This document shows, in pieces, positions 1-5,391 of a stretch of 8,510 bases of DNA. Source of the stretch: an uncultured Ruaniaceae bacterium (GTDB lineage: Bacteria > Actinomycetota > Actinomycetes > Actinomycetales > Beutenbergiaceae); contig CAMXUZ010000263.1 in the NCBI GenBank assembly GCA_947251855.1, positions 1-8,510 on the forward strand, in the 5' to 3' direction. The position numbers were made by a program, and so were the translations under genes. Numbering within the stretch: the first letter of the stretch is position 1; each line of letters starts with the position of its first letter. The notes below the pieces were generated by a model. It was not told where the DNA came from and made no database searches. It worked only from the letters and a program-made list of their open reading frames with translations.

Positions 1-804
1 GGCGGCGCCGGCGGCAGAGGCCATCTTCTTCGCGATGAGCTCGATCGCCTTCGTAGGCATCACCCGGGAGAGGCGGTCGAGGAGTTTGGCATCGTTTCCG
101 ATCCGCACACGCACCTTCCCCTTCGCGACCGCCTCGACGATCTGCCGGGCCGCGTCGGTCGACGAGGTCATCTTGATCGGGGAATCTGCGCCAGCAGCGC
201 TCGTCTCGCCCGCTCCGGAGTTGCGGGCGATGTCGGTCGCGATTGCGCCGGGGAACACGACGGTCACGGTGACGTTGCTCTGCGCGAGTTCGGCGTGCAG
301 TCCTTCGGTCCAAAGCTTCACCGCCCCTTTCGAGGCGCTGTACGCCGTCTGCCCGGGAAACGGGATGAGCCCGCCCATCGAGGACACATTGACCAGCGCC
401 GCCGCAGGGCGCGCGAGCAACGGGTCGAGGAATGCCTTGTTGACGTTGACCGTGCCCCAGAGGTTGACGTCGAAAACGGCTTCAATGTCTCCGGTCGAGA
501 GTTCCCTGATCGGCACGAAGCGTTGAATCACGCCGGCGACGTGGATGAGGCCGTCAACGCGTCCGTGCTGCGCCTCGACTGCGCCCGGAAGAGCATTGAC
601 GCTCTCGCGGTCGGTGAGATCGACGTCGTGAACGCTGAACCGTTCCCCCGCCCCGGCGAGCGCGGCGGTGTCCGCTAACGCGGAGGCCGAGATATCGACG
701 CCGGCGACTCGCGCGCCCCGAGATAGGAGCTCGAGGGCGACATCCCGGCCGATCCCGTTCCCGGCGCCGGTGACGACGAAGACGTTTCCGTTGATTTTCA
801 TCAT
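1..804 (-). CDS. Short-chain dehydrogenase/reductase (SDR), 3' end cut by window edge
   Basis: Classical SDR oxidoreductase, likely an NAD-dependent alcohol/ketone dehydrogenase in the cytosol. Seen: 268 codons without a stop, so the C-terminus lies outside; classical SDRs are about 250-280 residues, so little is missing. The nucleotide-binding loop TGAGNGIG is at residues 12-19. Asp37 ends the second beta strand, which in this family usually favours NAD over NADP. The catalytic set is Asn114 (in NLWG), Ser142 (NVSS), Tyr155 and Lys159 (YSASK). The usual NNAG motif reads HVAG at 88-91. Start: two adjacent ATGs, at 804 and 801. The first has GAGG six bases upstream, inside the last codons of the preceding FAD gene, and its ATGA overlaps that gene's TGA, so the two are probably translationally coupled. 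Substrate unknown; the KstD-like neighbour hints at a steroid-like or other cyclic ketone/alcohol (inference). Confidence 0.88.
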   Translation of the reverse strand, partial: MMKINGNVFVVTGAGNGIGRDVALELLSRGARVAGVDISASALADTAALAGAGERFSVHDVDLTDRESVNALPGAVEAQHGRVDGLIHVAGVIQRFVPIRELSTGDIEAVFDVNLWGTVNVNKAFLDPLLARPAAALVNVSSMGGLIPFPGQTAYSASKGAVKLWTEGLHAELAQSNVTVTVVFPGAIATDIARNSGAGETSAAGADSPIKMTSSTDAARQIVEAVAKGKVRVRIGNDAKLLDRLSRVMPTKAIELIAKKMASAAGAA

Positions 805-2462
805 CCTTCACCTCGGCGTGTGTCGTCTGTGTGGGCGAGATCGCGGGCAGCGATGAGACTGAAGACGACCGCGGGCCCGAGCGTGGACCCCGGGCCCGGA
901 TAGGTGTGACCCATCACCGACGCCGAGCAGTTCCCCGAGGCGTACAGTCCTGCGATCGCGCTGCCATCTTCGCGCAGGACCCGAGCGCGTTCGTCGGTGA
1001 CGACCCCGCCTTTCGTGCCGAGATCGCCGATGACGAGTTCGACGGCGTCGAAGGGCCCCTTCGCCAGGCTTCCGAGGTTGGGGTTGGGCTGGACGCGCGG
1101 GTCGGAGTAGTAGCGGTCGTAGGCGGAGTTTCCGCGGCCGAAGTCCCCGTCCACCCCTGCCCGGGCGAACCCGTTGAACCGATCGACGGTATCGCGCAGC
1201 GTGTCGGGTTCCATCCCGAGCTTCCCGGCGAGTTCCTCGACCGTGTCCGCCTCGACGTAACTTCCCTGCTCGCGCAGCTTCGTCTTCACCCCGGGCGCGA
1301 GAAGGTAGTTGCGGAGGTAGCGCCGGTGGCGTTTGTCGGCGATCATCCACCAGCGTCCGTCCTTGTTGTGTTCGAGCATGTGGTGGCCGAGATCGATGTA
1401 CGATTCCGCTTCGTTGGCGAATCGGCGCCCGGGGTCATCCACGATGATCGAATGCGGCATCGCGCGTTCCCCGACGAGGAAGGAAGGGTCCTCCACGCCC
1501 GGATTCGTGGATATCACCGAGGCGCCCCACCACGCGTCGTCCATGAGCTCCAGGGCCGCACCGTGCTCGGCGGCGACCTCGATGGGAACGCCGAGGTTGG
1601 TGAGCACGCCGGATGGATTCCCGTCGATCCCGTGGTGCTCTTGGCGCTTTTCTCGGTTGCCGTCGAACCCGCCCGAGGCGAGCACGACGCCCTTGCGGGC
1701 ACCGATGGTGATCTCTCGGCCGCCGGAGGTGGCTTTCACTCCCACGACCCGGTCGCCGTCCATCACCAGATCGGTCATCGGCGTCTTCGTCCAGAGTTTC
1801 ACGTTGCCGCGGCCCACGGTCGCCCGCAGCAGCGAGCCGGTGAGGGCCACGCCGATGCCCGCGAGGATCCCCTTTCCGCTCGCGAGCCCCCGCAGGAGCC
1901 GGAGCACGAGTTGCACGCCGCGGGTGAACCCGCTGAAGGTGACGAAGGCGCGCGTGAGCAGCCAGACGTCGTCGGTCATCACCGGCAGTGCCGCGGGGGC
2001 CGCCATGTTCCGTTTCCACGGGCCGAGGCTGTTCTTCGAGATCGGATATACCTCGAGCGCGCGCCCGATCTTGCCGCCGGGGAGCTCGGGGTAATAGTCG
2101 GCGTACTCCTTTGCTCGCACAAAGGTGATCCCGTGCCTGGCGCAGGTGTGTACCCAATCGTCGACGCCGTCGACGAAGGCCGCTTGGCGTTCCGGGCTCG
2201 TGGCACGGTACTCGTTCTTCGCCGTCACCTTGAGATACTCAAGGGCTTCTTCGCGTGAATCCCCAGCGCCGTCCTCGCGCATGAGCGGGTTGTTCGGCAG
2301 CCACATCCCGCCCCCGGACTTATTGGAGTTCCCACCCCACTTCTCCCCGCTTTCGATCATGAGCGCCGATAGGCCCTCGTCGACCGCCCCCAGTGCGGCG
2401 GCGAGGGCGGCCGCACCACTTCCTACGATCACGACGTCGAATTCTTGGTCAAACCCGGCCAC
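801..2462 (-). CDS. KstD-like FAD-dependent dehydrogenase (3-oxosteroid 1-dehydrogenase family)
   Basis: FAD-binding flavoprotein of the fumarate reductase/3-ketosteroid-delta1-dehydrogenase superfamily; KstD enzymes introduce a double bond into ring A of 3-ketosteroids. Seen (553 residues from the GTG start): N-terminal FAD-binding Rossmann motif VGSGAAAL near 13-20; GGNSNKSGGGMWLPNN near 43-58; a Tyr-rich YADYYPELPGG near 120-130; RRFANEAESY ending at Tyr355; and C-terminal ASGNCSASVMGHTYPGPG. In the last, Tyr521 and Gly525 have the Tyr-x3-Gly spacing of the KstD catalytic pair (Tyr487/Gly491 in the Rhodococcus enzyme). Tyr355 and the 120-124 tyrosines are tentative matches to the other active-site tyrosines. 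Start: an ATG 18 bases upstream is possible, but GGGAGG lies six bases before this GTG, and the ATG would itself sit in the operator. It is divergent from tetR and overlaps the SDR by 4 bp. The substrate may not be a steroid; related enzymes act on other cyclic ketones. Confidence 0.8.
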   Translation of the reverse strand: MAGFDQEFDVVIVGSGAAALAAALGAVDEGLSALMIESGEKWGGNSNKSGGGMWLPNNPLMREDGAGDSREEALEYLKVTAKNEYRATSPERQAAFVDGVDDWVHTCARHGITFVRAKEYADYYPELPGGKIGRALEVYPISKNSLGPWKRNMAAPAALPVMTDDVWLLTRAFVTFSGFTRGVQLVLRLLRGLASGKGILAGIGVALTGSLLRATVGRGNVKLWTKTPMTDLVMDGDRVVGVKATSGGREITIGARKGVVLASGGFDGNREKRQEHHGIDGNPSGVLTNLGVPIEVAAEHGAALELMDDAWWGASVISTNPGVEDPSFLVGERAMPHSIIVDDPGRRFANEAESYIDLGHHMLEHNKDGRWWMIADKRHRRYLRNYLLAPGVKTKLREQGSYVEADTVEELAGKLGMEPDTLRDTVDRFNGFARAGVDGDFGRGNSAYDRYYSDPRVQPNPNLGSLAKGPFDAVELVIGDLGTKGGVVTDERARVLREDGSAIAGLYASGNCSASVMGHTYPGPGSTLGPAVVFSLIAARDLAHTDDTRRGEG

Positions 2463-2468
2463 GATACA

Positions 2469-2474
2469 CCTCCC
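2469..2474 (-). promoter_or_regulatory. Ribosome binding site that decides the KstD-like start
   Basis: GGGAGG on the minus strand, followed by a six-base spacer (TGTATC) and then GTG at 2462. The longer reading from ATG at 2480 would put this Shine-Dalgarno sequence inside codons 3-4 and leave no ribosome site upstream of the ATG. The six extra residues (MSGRCI) precede a normal FAD-protein N-terminus that needs no extension. Confidence 0.75.
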
Positions 2475-2478
2475 AGAC

Positions 2479-2500
2479 ATCCGGACACTGTTGTCCGGAT
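2479..2500. promoter_or_regulatory. Perfect inverted repeat, probable TetR operator
   Basis: Arms ATCCGGACA (2479-2487) and TGTCCGGAT (2492-2500) are exact reverse complements separated by CTGT. Size, symmetry and position between a TetR-family gene and its divergent neighbour fit a dimer-binding operator (family knowledge plus inference). It touches the tetR -10 box and begins 17 bases upstream of the KstD-like GTG, so one bound regulator could shut both directions. I saw no second full copy in the window. It does not resemble the KstR-type TnnAACnnGTTnnA site. Confidence 0.75.
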
Positions 2501-2512
2501 ATACTTTAATTA
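2500..2512 (+). promoter_or_regulatory. tetR -10 box with leaderless start
   Basis: TATACT at 2500-2505 is five of six to the TATAAT consensus. Six bases separate it from the A of ATG at 2512, the normal -10 to transcription-start distance. No Shine-Dalgarno sequence precedes the ATG. This fits a leaderless tetR mRNA, common in actinobacteria. No clear -35 is visible, and the operator fills the -35/-10 spacer. Confidence 0.55.
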
Positions 2513-2537
2513 TGTCTCACTCCCCGCGCCGCAGCAA
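2509..2537 (-). promoter_or_regulatory. Candidate promoter of the KstD-like/SDR operon
   Basis: On the minus strand TTGCTG (2537-2532), a 17-base spacer and CATAAT (2514-2509) resemble a sigma-A-type promoter with three of six and five of six consensus matches. Predicted transcription start is near 2502, just before the inverted repeat, so a bound regulator would block initiation or early elongation. The elements lie in the first codons of tetR, so the divergent promoters overlap. An alternative -10, TAAAGT (2508-2503), would start inside the operator. Confidence 0.42.
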
Positions 2538-3090
2538 CCGCGGGCCCGCCGTGGCCGCGGAGAATCGAGCGGCCCTCCTCGACGCTGCGAAGCGGCTCTT
2601 CGCTGCGCGCGGCTTCGACGTCCCCCTCAGCGCGATCGCGCGCGAGGCGGGCGTGGGCCAAGGGGTGCTCTACCGGCACTTCCCCACCCGGTTAGAACTG
2701 GCCTTCGCCGTGTTCGAGGGGCACTTCCAGCAATACGCCGCCCTCGCCCAGGACGAGGGACCGGAGGCATTCGGCAACCTGTGGCGCGCACTCATCGACA
2801 ATCTCATCGCCGAGACCGCCTTCGTTGACATGGTCGTCTCCGCCCGCACCGTCGGGAGCGACTACGACGGAATCGCGCGCCTGCGCGGATTGTTGACCGC
2901 GCCCCTGCGGCGCGCGATCGCCGCAGGCCTCATCGAGCCTGGCCTCACCGTCGACGACGTGATCCTCGCCGTCCGGATGGCCTACGGGATCATCCGCACC
3001 ACGGATCCCGCGACCGAACCGGGTGCGCTACGGGACACGATTCTCGGGGCGTTCCCGCGCCTGCGTGGGAACGGGCGCCCGGCGGAATAG
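2512..3090 (+). CDS. TetR-family transcriptional regulator
   Basis: One-component DNA-binding repressor, probably ligand-responsive and probable controller of the divergent dehydrogenase operon. Seen: 192 residues, typical for TetR proteins. The N-terminal helix-turn-helix domain covers about 16-62: NRAALLDAAKRLFAARGF, then LSAIAREAGVGQGVLYRHFPTR, the classic TetR signature. The rest (about 65-182) is helical and fits a ligand-binding/dimer domain, but the ligand cannot be read from it. The N-terminus is basic (PRRSNR). Start: the open frame extends far upstream, but that part is antisense to the FAD gene; ATG 2512 gives a normal TetR N-terminus and sits six bases after a strong -10 box. The convergent PspC gene ends 2 bases beyond the stop. 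Autorepression through the inverted repeat at 2479-2500 is inferred. Confidence 0.93.
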   Translation: MSHSPRRSNRGPAVAAENRAALLDAAKRLFAARGFDVPLSAIAREAGVGQGVLYRHFPTRLELAFAVFEGHFQQYAALAQDEGPEAFGNLWRALIDNLIAETAFVDMVVSARTVGSDYDGIARLRGLLTAPLRRAIAAGLIEPGLTVDDVILAVRMAYGIIRTTDPATEPGALRDTILGAFPRLRGNGRPAE

Positions 3091-3092
3091 GT

Positions 3093-3347
3093 TCAGGCTC
3101 GGCCGTGGTAGCCGTCGAGGAACCTCTCCAGCGGGATCCCGCCGGTCGAATTCGGGGTGAGGATCCACACGACGAGGTAGGTGCCCACGCCGATCCCGGG
3201 AATGAGGAAGAGGATGAGCATGATGAGGCGCACGACAGCCGGGGAGACCCCTAAATGCCGGGCGATACCACCGGCGATGCCACCAAGGATCCGGTTCGGG
3301 CCGCGGTAGAAACCCAGGCCCCTGACGAAATTAAAGAACGATTTCAT
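3093..3347 (-). CDS. PspC-domain small membrane protein
   Basis: Small inner-membrane protein of the phage-shock-protein C family; such domains often serve in envelope-stress sensing or anchor larger sensors in actinobacteria. Seen: 84 residues, little more than one PspC domain. It has the family pattern of a basic segment with RGPNRILGGIAGGIARHLG (15-33), then VRLIMLILFLIPGIGVGTYLVVWILTP with one or two hydrophobic membrane passes (about 39-64), and a short hydrophilic tail. No histidine kinase, LiaF-like or other extra domain. No convincing ribosome site precedes the ATG; TACGGT at 3359-3354 is six bases from it and could be a weak -10 for a leaderless mRNA. It lies 70 bp after hisD on the same strand, so readthrough is possible. 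Its role in this cell is unknown. Confidence 0.85.
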   Translation of the reverse strand: MKSFFNFVRGLGFYRGPNRILGGIAGGIARHLGVSPAVVRLIMLILFLIPGIGVGTYLVVWILTPNSTGGIPLERFLDGYHGRA

Positions 3348-3396
3348 AGTGTTACCGTAGATCCTTCCCGGATTCGGCGCGAGGGGTTGCGGTGGC

Positions 3397-3412
3397 GGGA
3401 GAAGATTCTCCC
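3397..3412 (-). terminator. Short hairpin after hisD, weak terminator candidate
   Basis: GGGAGAA and TTCTCCC are exact reverse complements separated by two bases, giving about six stacked pairs with a four-base loop. It begins five bases after the hisD stop. No U-run follows on the minus strand, so it is not a standard intrinsic terminator; it could be a U-less terminator, an mRNA 3'-end stabiliser, or chance. Confidence 0.35.
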
Positions 3413-3417
3413 AGCAG

Positions 3418-4749
3418 TCATCTGCGCAGGTGCGCGGCTACGCCGTGCGAAGGCAGGTCCTCGGCGTTCGCGAGCGCGAGGAGGTGATCGGTCACCTCGG
3501 CGAGGGCCGCGCGGGAGTAGTCGATCACCTGCACCGATTTCAGGTAGGCCTGCACCCCGAGCCCGGAGGCGTAGCGGGCGGTCCCGCCGGTGGGGAGCAC
3601 GTGGTTGGAGCCGGAGATGTAATCCCCGAGCGGCACCGGGGAGTAGGGGCCCACGAAGATCGCGCCCGCGTTGGTGATTCGGCCCGCCACCCCGGCAGCG
3701 TCTTCCGTCTGGATCTCTAAATGTTCAGCAGCGTAGGCGTTGACGACGGCGATGCCAGCCTCGAGGTCATCGACGAGCACGATCCCGGACTGCGGCCCCG
3801 CGAGCGCCGTGGCGATCCGCTCGGCGTGCACGGCGGTCGTGGCCTGTTCGGTGATTGCCCCTGCGACCTTGCCCGCGAACTCTCCCGAGGGGGTGACGAG
3901 CACGGACGCGGCGGCCGGGTCGTGTTCCGCCTGGGAGATGAGGTCCGCCGCCACCCAGGCGGGGTTAGCGGTGTCGTCGGCGAGGACGGCGATCTCGGTG
4001 GTGCCCGCTTCGGAATCGATGCCCACGGTTCCCAGCACCGCGCGTTTGGCGGCAGCGACGTAAATGTTCCCCGGGCCGGTGACGACGTCGACCGGTGGGC
4101 AACTGTGGGCCCGGTCCACTTCCCCGTCCGCCCCACGGGTCATGACCCCGTAAGCAAACATCCCAACGGCTTGGGCACCGCCCGCCGCGTACACTTCCTC
4201 TACCCCCAGCAGGGCGCAGGCAGCGAGGATGGTGGGATCGGGCCAGCCGCCGTTCTCCCGTTGCGGGGGTGAGGCGACCGCGAGCGAGCCGACCCCGGCG
4301 ACCTGCGCCGGCACGACGTTCATCACGACCGAGGAGGGGTAGACGGCGAGCCCGCCGGGCACGTACAGCCCCACCCGGGAGACGGGGATCCAGCGTTGCT
4401 CGACGGTGCCGCCGGGAGCGACTTCGCTCGTGCGTTCCTCGGGCAACTGCGCCGCGTAGGCGATTCGGGCGCGGCGGATGGATTCCACCAGCGCGTCGCG
4501 CACGCCGGGGTCGAGGTGCTTCTGCGCATCCGCGATCACCTGCGCCGGCACGCGCAGCGAGTCCGGGCGCACGCGGTCAAATTTTTCGGTGAGCGCCAGG
4601 AGCGCCTCAGCGCCGCCCTTGCGAACCTCATCGAGGATCGGACGCACGGTCTCGATAGCTACCCCGACGTCGACTTCCGCGCGGGGCAGCACCCCGCGCA
4701 GTTCCTCGGGGGAAAGGGTGGAACCGCGAAGATCGATAGTGCGCATCAC
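3418..4749 (-). CDS. hisD: Histidinol dehydrogenase
   Basis: Catalyses the last two steps of histidine biosynthesis: zinc-dependent, NAD-linked oxidation of L-histidinol to L-histidine via histidinal, as a cytosolic dimer. Seen (443 residues from the GTG start, a usual length): [16 protein letters not shown] near 126-141, ITGPGN-like [22 protein letters not shown] with zinc-ligand equivalents Gln273 and His276, AAEHLEIQ with the catalytic pair Glu342/His343, [14 protein letters not shown] with Asp376 and His383, and a C-terminal DLPSHG with His435. All key residues of the E. coli enzyme are present. About seven extra residues lie before VDVVTGPGN. Start: frames open from 4797, but IDLRG begins normal HisD proteins; GTG 4749 or the next ATG 4746 fit best, with AGGA eight bases before the GTG. 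The cupin gene is 84 bp upstream and pspC downstream; no other his gene is in view. Confidence 0.95.
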   Translation of the reverse strand: MMRTIDLRGSTLSPEELRGVLPRAEVDVGVAIETVRPILDEVRKGGAEALLALTEKFDRVRPDSLRVPAQVIADAQKHLDPGVRDALVESIRRARIAYAAQLPEERTSEVAPGGTVEQRWIPVSRVGLYVPGGLAVYPSSVVMNVVPAQVAGVGSLAVASPPQRENGGWPDPTILAACALLGVEEVYAAGGAQAVGMFAYGVMTRGADGEVDRAHSCPPVDVVTGPGNIYVAAAKRAVLGTVGIDSEAGTTEIAVLADDTANPAWVAADLISQAEHDPAAASVLVTPSGEFAGKVAGAITEQATTAVHAERIATALAGPQSGIVLVDDLEAGIAVVNAYAAEHLEIQTEDAAGVAGRITNAGAIFVGPYSPVPLGDYISGSNHVLPTGGTARYASGLGVQAYLKSVQVIDYSRAALAEVTDHLLALANAEDLPSHGVAAHLRR

Positions 4750-4756
4750 GGTTGCC

Positions 4757-4762
4757 ATCCTA
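4757..4762 (-). promoter_or_regulatory. Possible hisD -10 box (or Shine-Dalgarno)
   Basis: TAGGAT ends seven bases before GTG 4749, the right spacing for a leaderless transcript starting on the GTG. The same bases contain AGGA, eight bases from that GTG, and could instead be its ribosome site. No good -35 is visible in the GC-rich stretch upstream, which includes the self-complementary GGCCCGCGCGGCCC. Confidence 0.3.
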
Positions 4763-4833
4763 CTGGCCCGCGCGGCCCGGTCGTGTCCGCTGTTCACGTT
4801 CTGGATCCCCGGCGAGAGTGGCGCTCGGGCTCC

Positions 4834-5220
4834 TCACACGGGTTCGGCGAGGCGCACCGGGTCCTCGTGGCCCCCGGAACTCTGGATGGTTCGGCTCAGC
4901 GCCACCGTGAGCAGGAACGTGGTGTCGGTTTCGCCTTCCACCTCGAACGGGCCATCGGGAATGACGAGGTGACTCCATTCACGGCCGAACCACCGGGTAC
5001 CCCCCGCGCGCAGCCAGAGCCGACCGGTGATGACCAACAGGGTCGCTTCCCCGGAGGTGGACTGCACGTTCATAACGGCACCTTGACGCAACGCGACTGC
5101 GGTCTGCCGCAGCCGCTTCTCGTGCCCACCCACGATGGTGTCGGCCGCCCTGCCGCTGGATGCCGTCTCGGCAACCTTGAGCAATTCGCGCGCTTTCGCC
5201 GCCAAGCTGATCTTGTTCAC
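4834..5220 (-). CDS. Small cupin-fold protein lacking metal-binding histidines
   Basis: Single-domain cupin-like protein of unknown function, 128 residues. Seen: an N-terminal helix-like segment SLAAKARELLKVAETASSGR (5-24), then GGHEKRLRQTAVALRQGA, then GEATLLVITGRLWLRAG, the Glu-x6-Gly half of cupin motif 1 (57-73), and LVIPDGPFEVEGETDTTFLLTVA as motif 2 (85-107). Cupin motif 1 normally holds HxH before the Glu; here the region reads NVQSTSGE. Motif 2 normally has a His after PxG; here none. Metal binding at the usual site is therefore unlikely, and a ligand-binding or structural role is more likely than dioxygenase activity (inference). Start: GTG at 5220 is the only start that keeps the whole conserved segment; GGGAAG lies nine bases upstream. 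It is 171 bp downstream of dnaE with its own plausible promoter, and 84 bp ahead of hisD. Confidence 0.78.
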   Translation of the reverse strand: MNKISLAAKARELLKVAETASSGRAADTIVGGHEKRLRQTAVALRQGAVMNVQSTSGEATLLVITGRLWLRAGGTRWFGREWSHLVIPDGPFEVEGETDTTFLLTVALSRTIQSSGGHEDPVRLAEPV

Positions 5221-5255
5221 GTCACACCACTTCCCGCCGTTGGTCCAGTTCTTCT

Positions 5256-5284
5256 ACATTACGGGCGAAGCTGCGCGGAGGAAA
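5256..5284 (-). promoter_or_regulatory. Candidate promoter of the cupin gene
   Basis: On the minus strand TTTCCT (5284-5279), a 17-base spacer and TAATGT (5261-5256, four of six to TATAAT). The predicted start near 5249 would give a leader of about 30 bases containing the GGGAAG ribosome site. The -35 match is weak. Confidence 0.38.
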
Positions 5285-5327
5285 GCACCCGGGGAAGGAT
5301 TGCGCGCACCAATCACGTACCCGGGCT

Positions 5328-5365
5328 GCGGTGTGCCCGGTGCTGGGACGAGCGGGGCACACCGC
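5328..5365 (-). terminator. Long inverted repeat downstream of dnaE, probable terminator without U-tract
   Basis: Arms GCGGTGTGCCC and GGGCACACCGC are exact 11-bp reverse complements around a 16-base loop. The stem begins 26 bases after the dnaE stop. It is GC-rich and would be very stable in RNA, but no U-run follows. Position between dnaE and a gene with its own candidate promoter favours transcript-end function. A protein-binding site is the alternative, though the 16-base spacing is long for one. Confidence 0.5.
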
Positions 5366-5391
5366 TGGTATCCCTCTCGCGGGGGGGTTGT

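Noticed and set aside
35..526. 163-residue plus-strand frame at the left edge
   Set aside because: It is antisense to the SDR, whose catalytic and nucleotide-binding motifs are complete on the minus strand.
831..2258. 475-residue open frame on the plus strand opposite the KstD-like gene
   Set aside because: It is antisense to a well-supported FAD enzyme, its protein is low-complexity and rich in Arg, Gly, Val and Glu with no recognisable domain, and such frames are expected in high-GC DNA.
2125..2511. 129-residue N-terminal extension of the TetR frame
   Set aside because: It is antisense to the KstD-like gene and crosses the operator and promoter; the TetR domain begins normally after ATG 2512.
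4752..4780. Self-complementary GGCCCGCGCGGCCC upstream of hisD as a riboswitch or attenuator
   Set aside because: It is very short, lies upstream of the likely transcript start, and there is no leader peptide with His codons or T-box feature.
5381..5387. Run of seven G (C on the coding strand) just beyond the dnaE stop
   Set aside because: A slippery run in dnaE would be notable, but this one lies four bases after the stop codon, outside the gene, so it cannot shift the frame.
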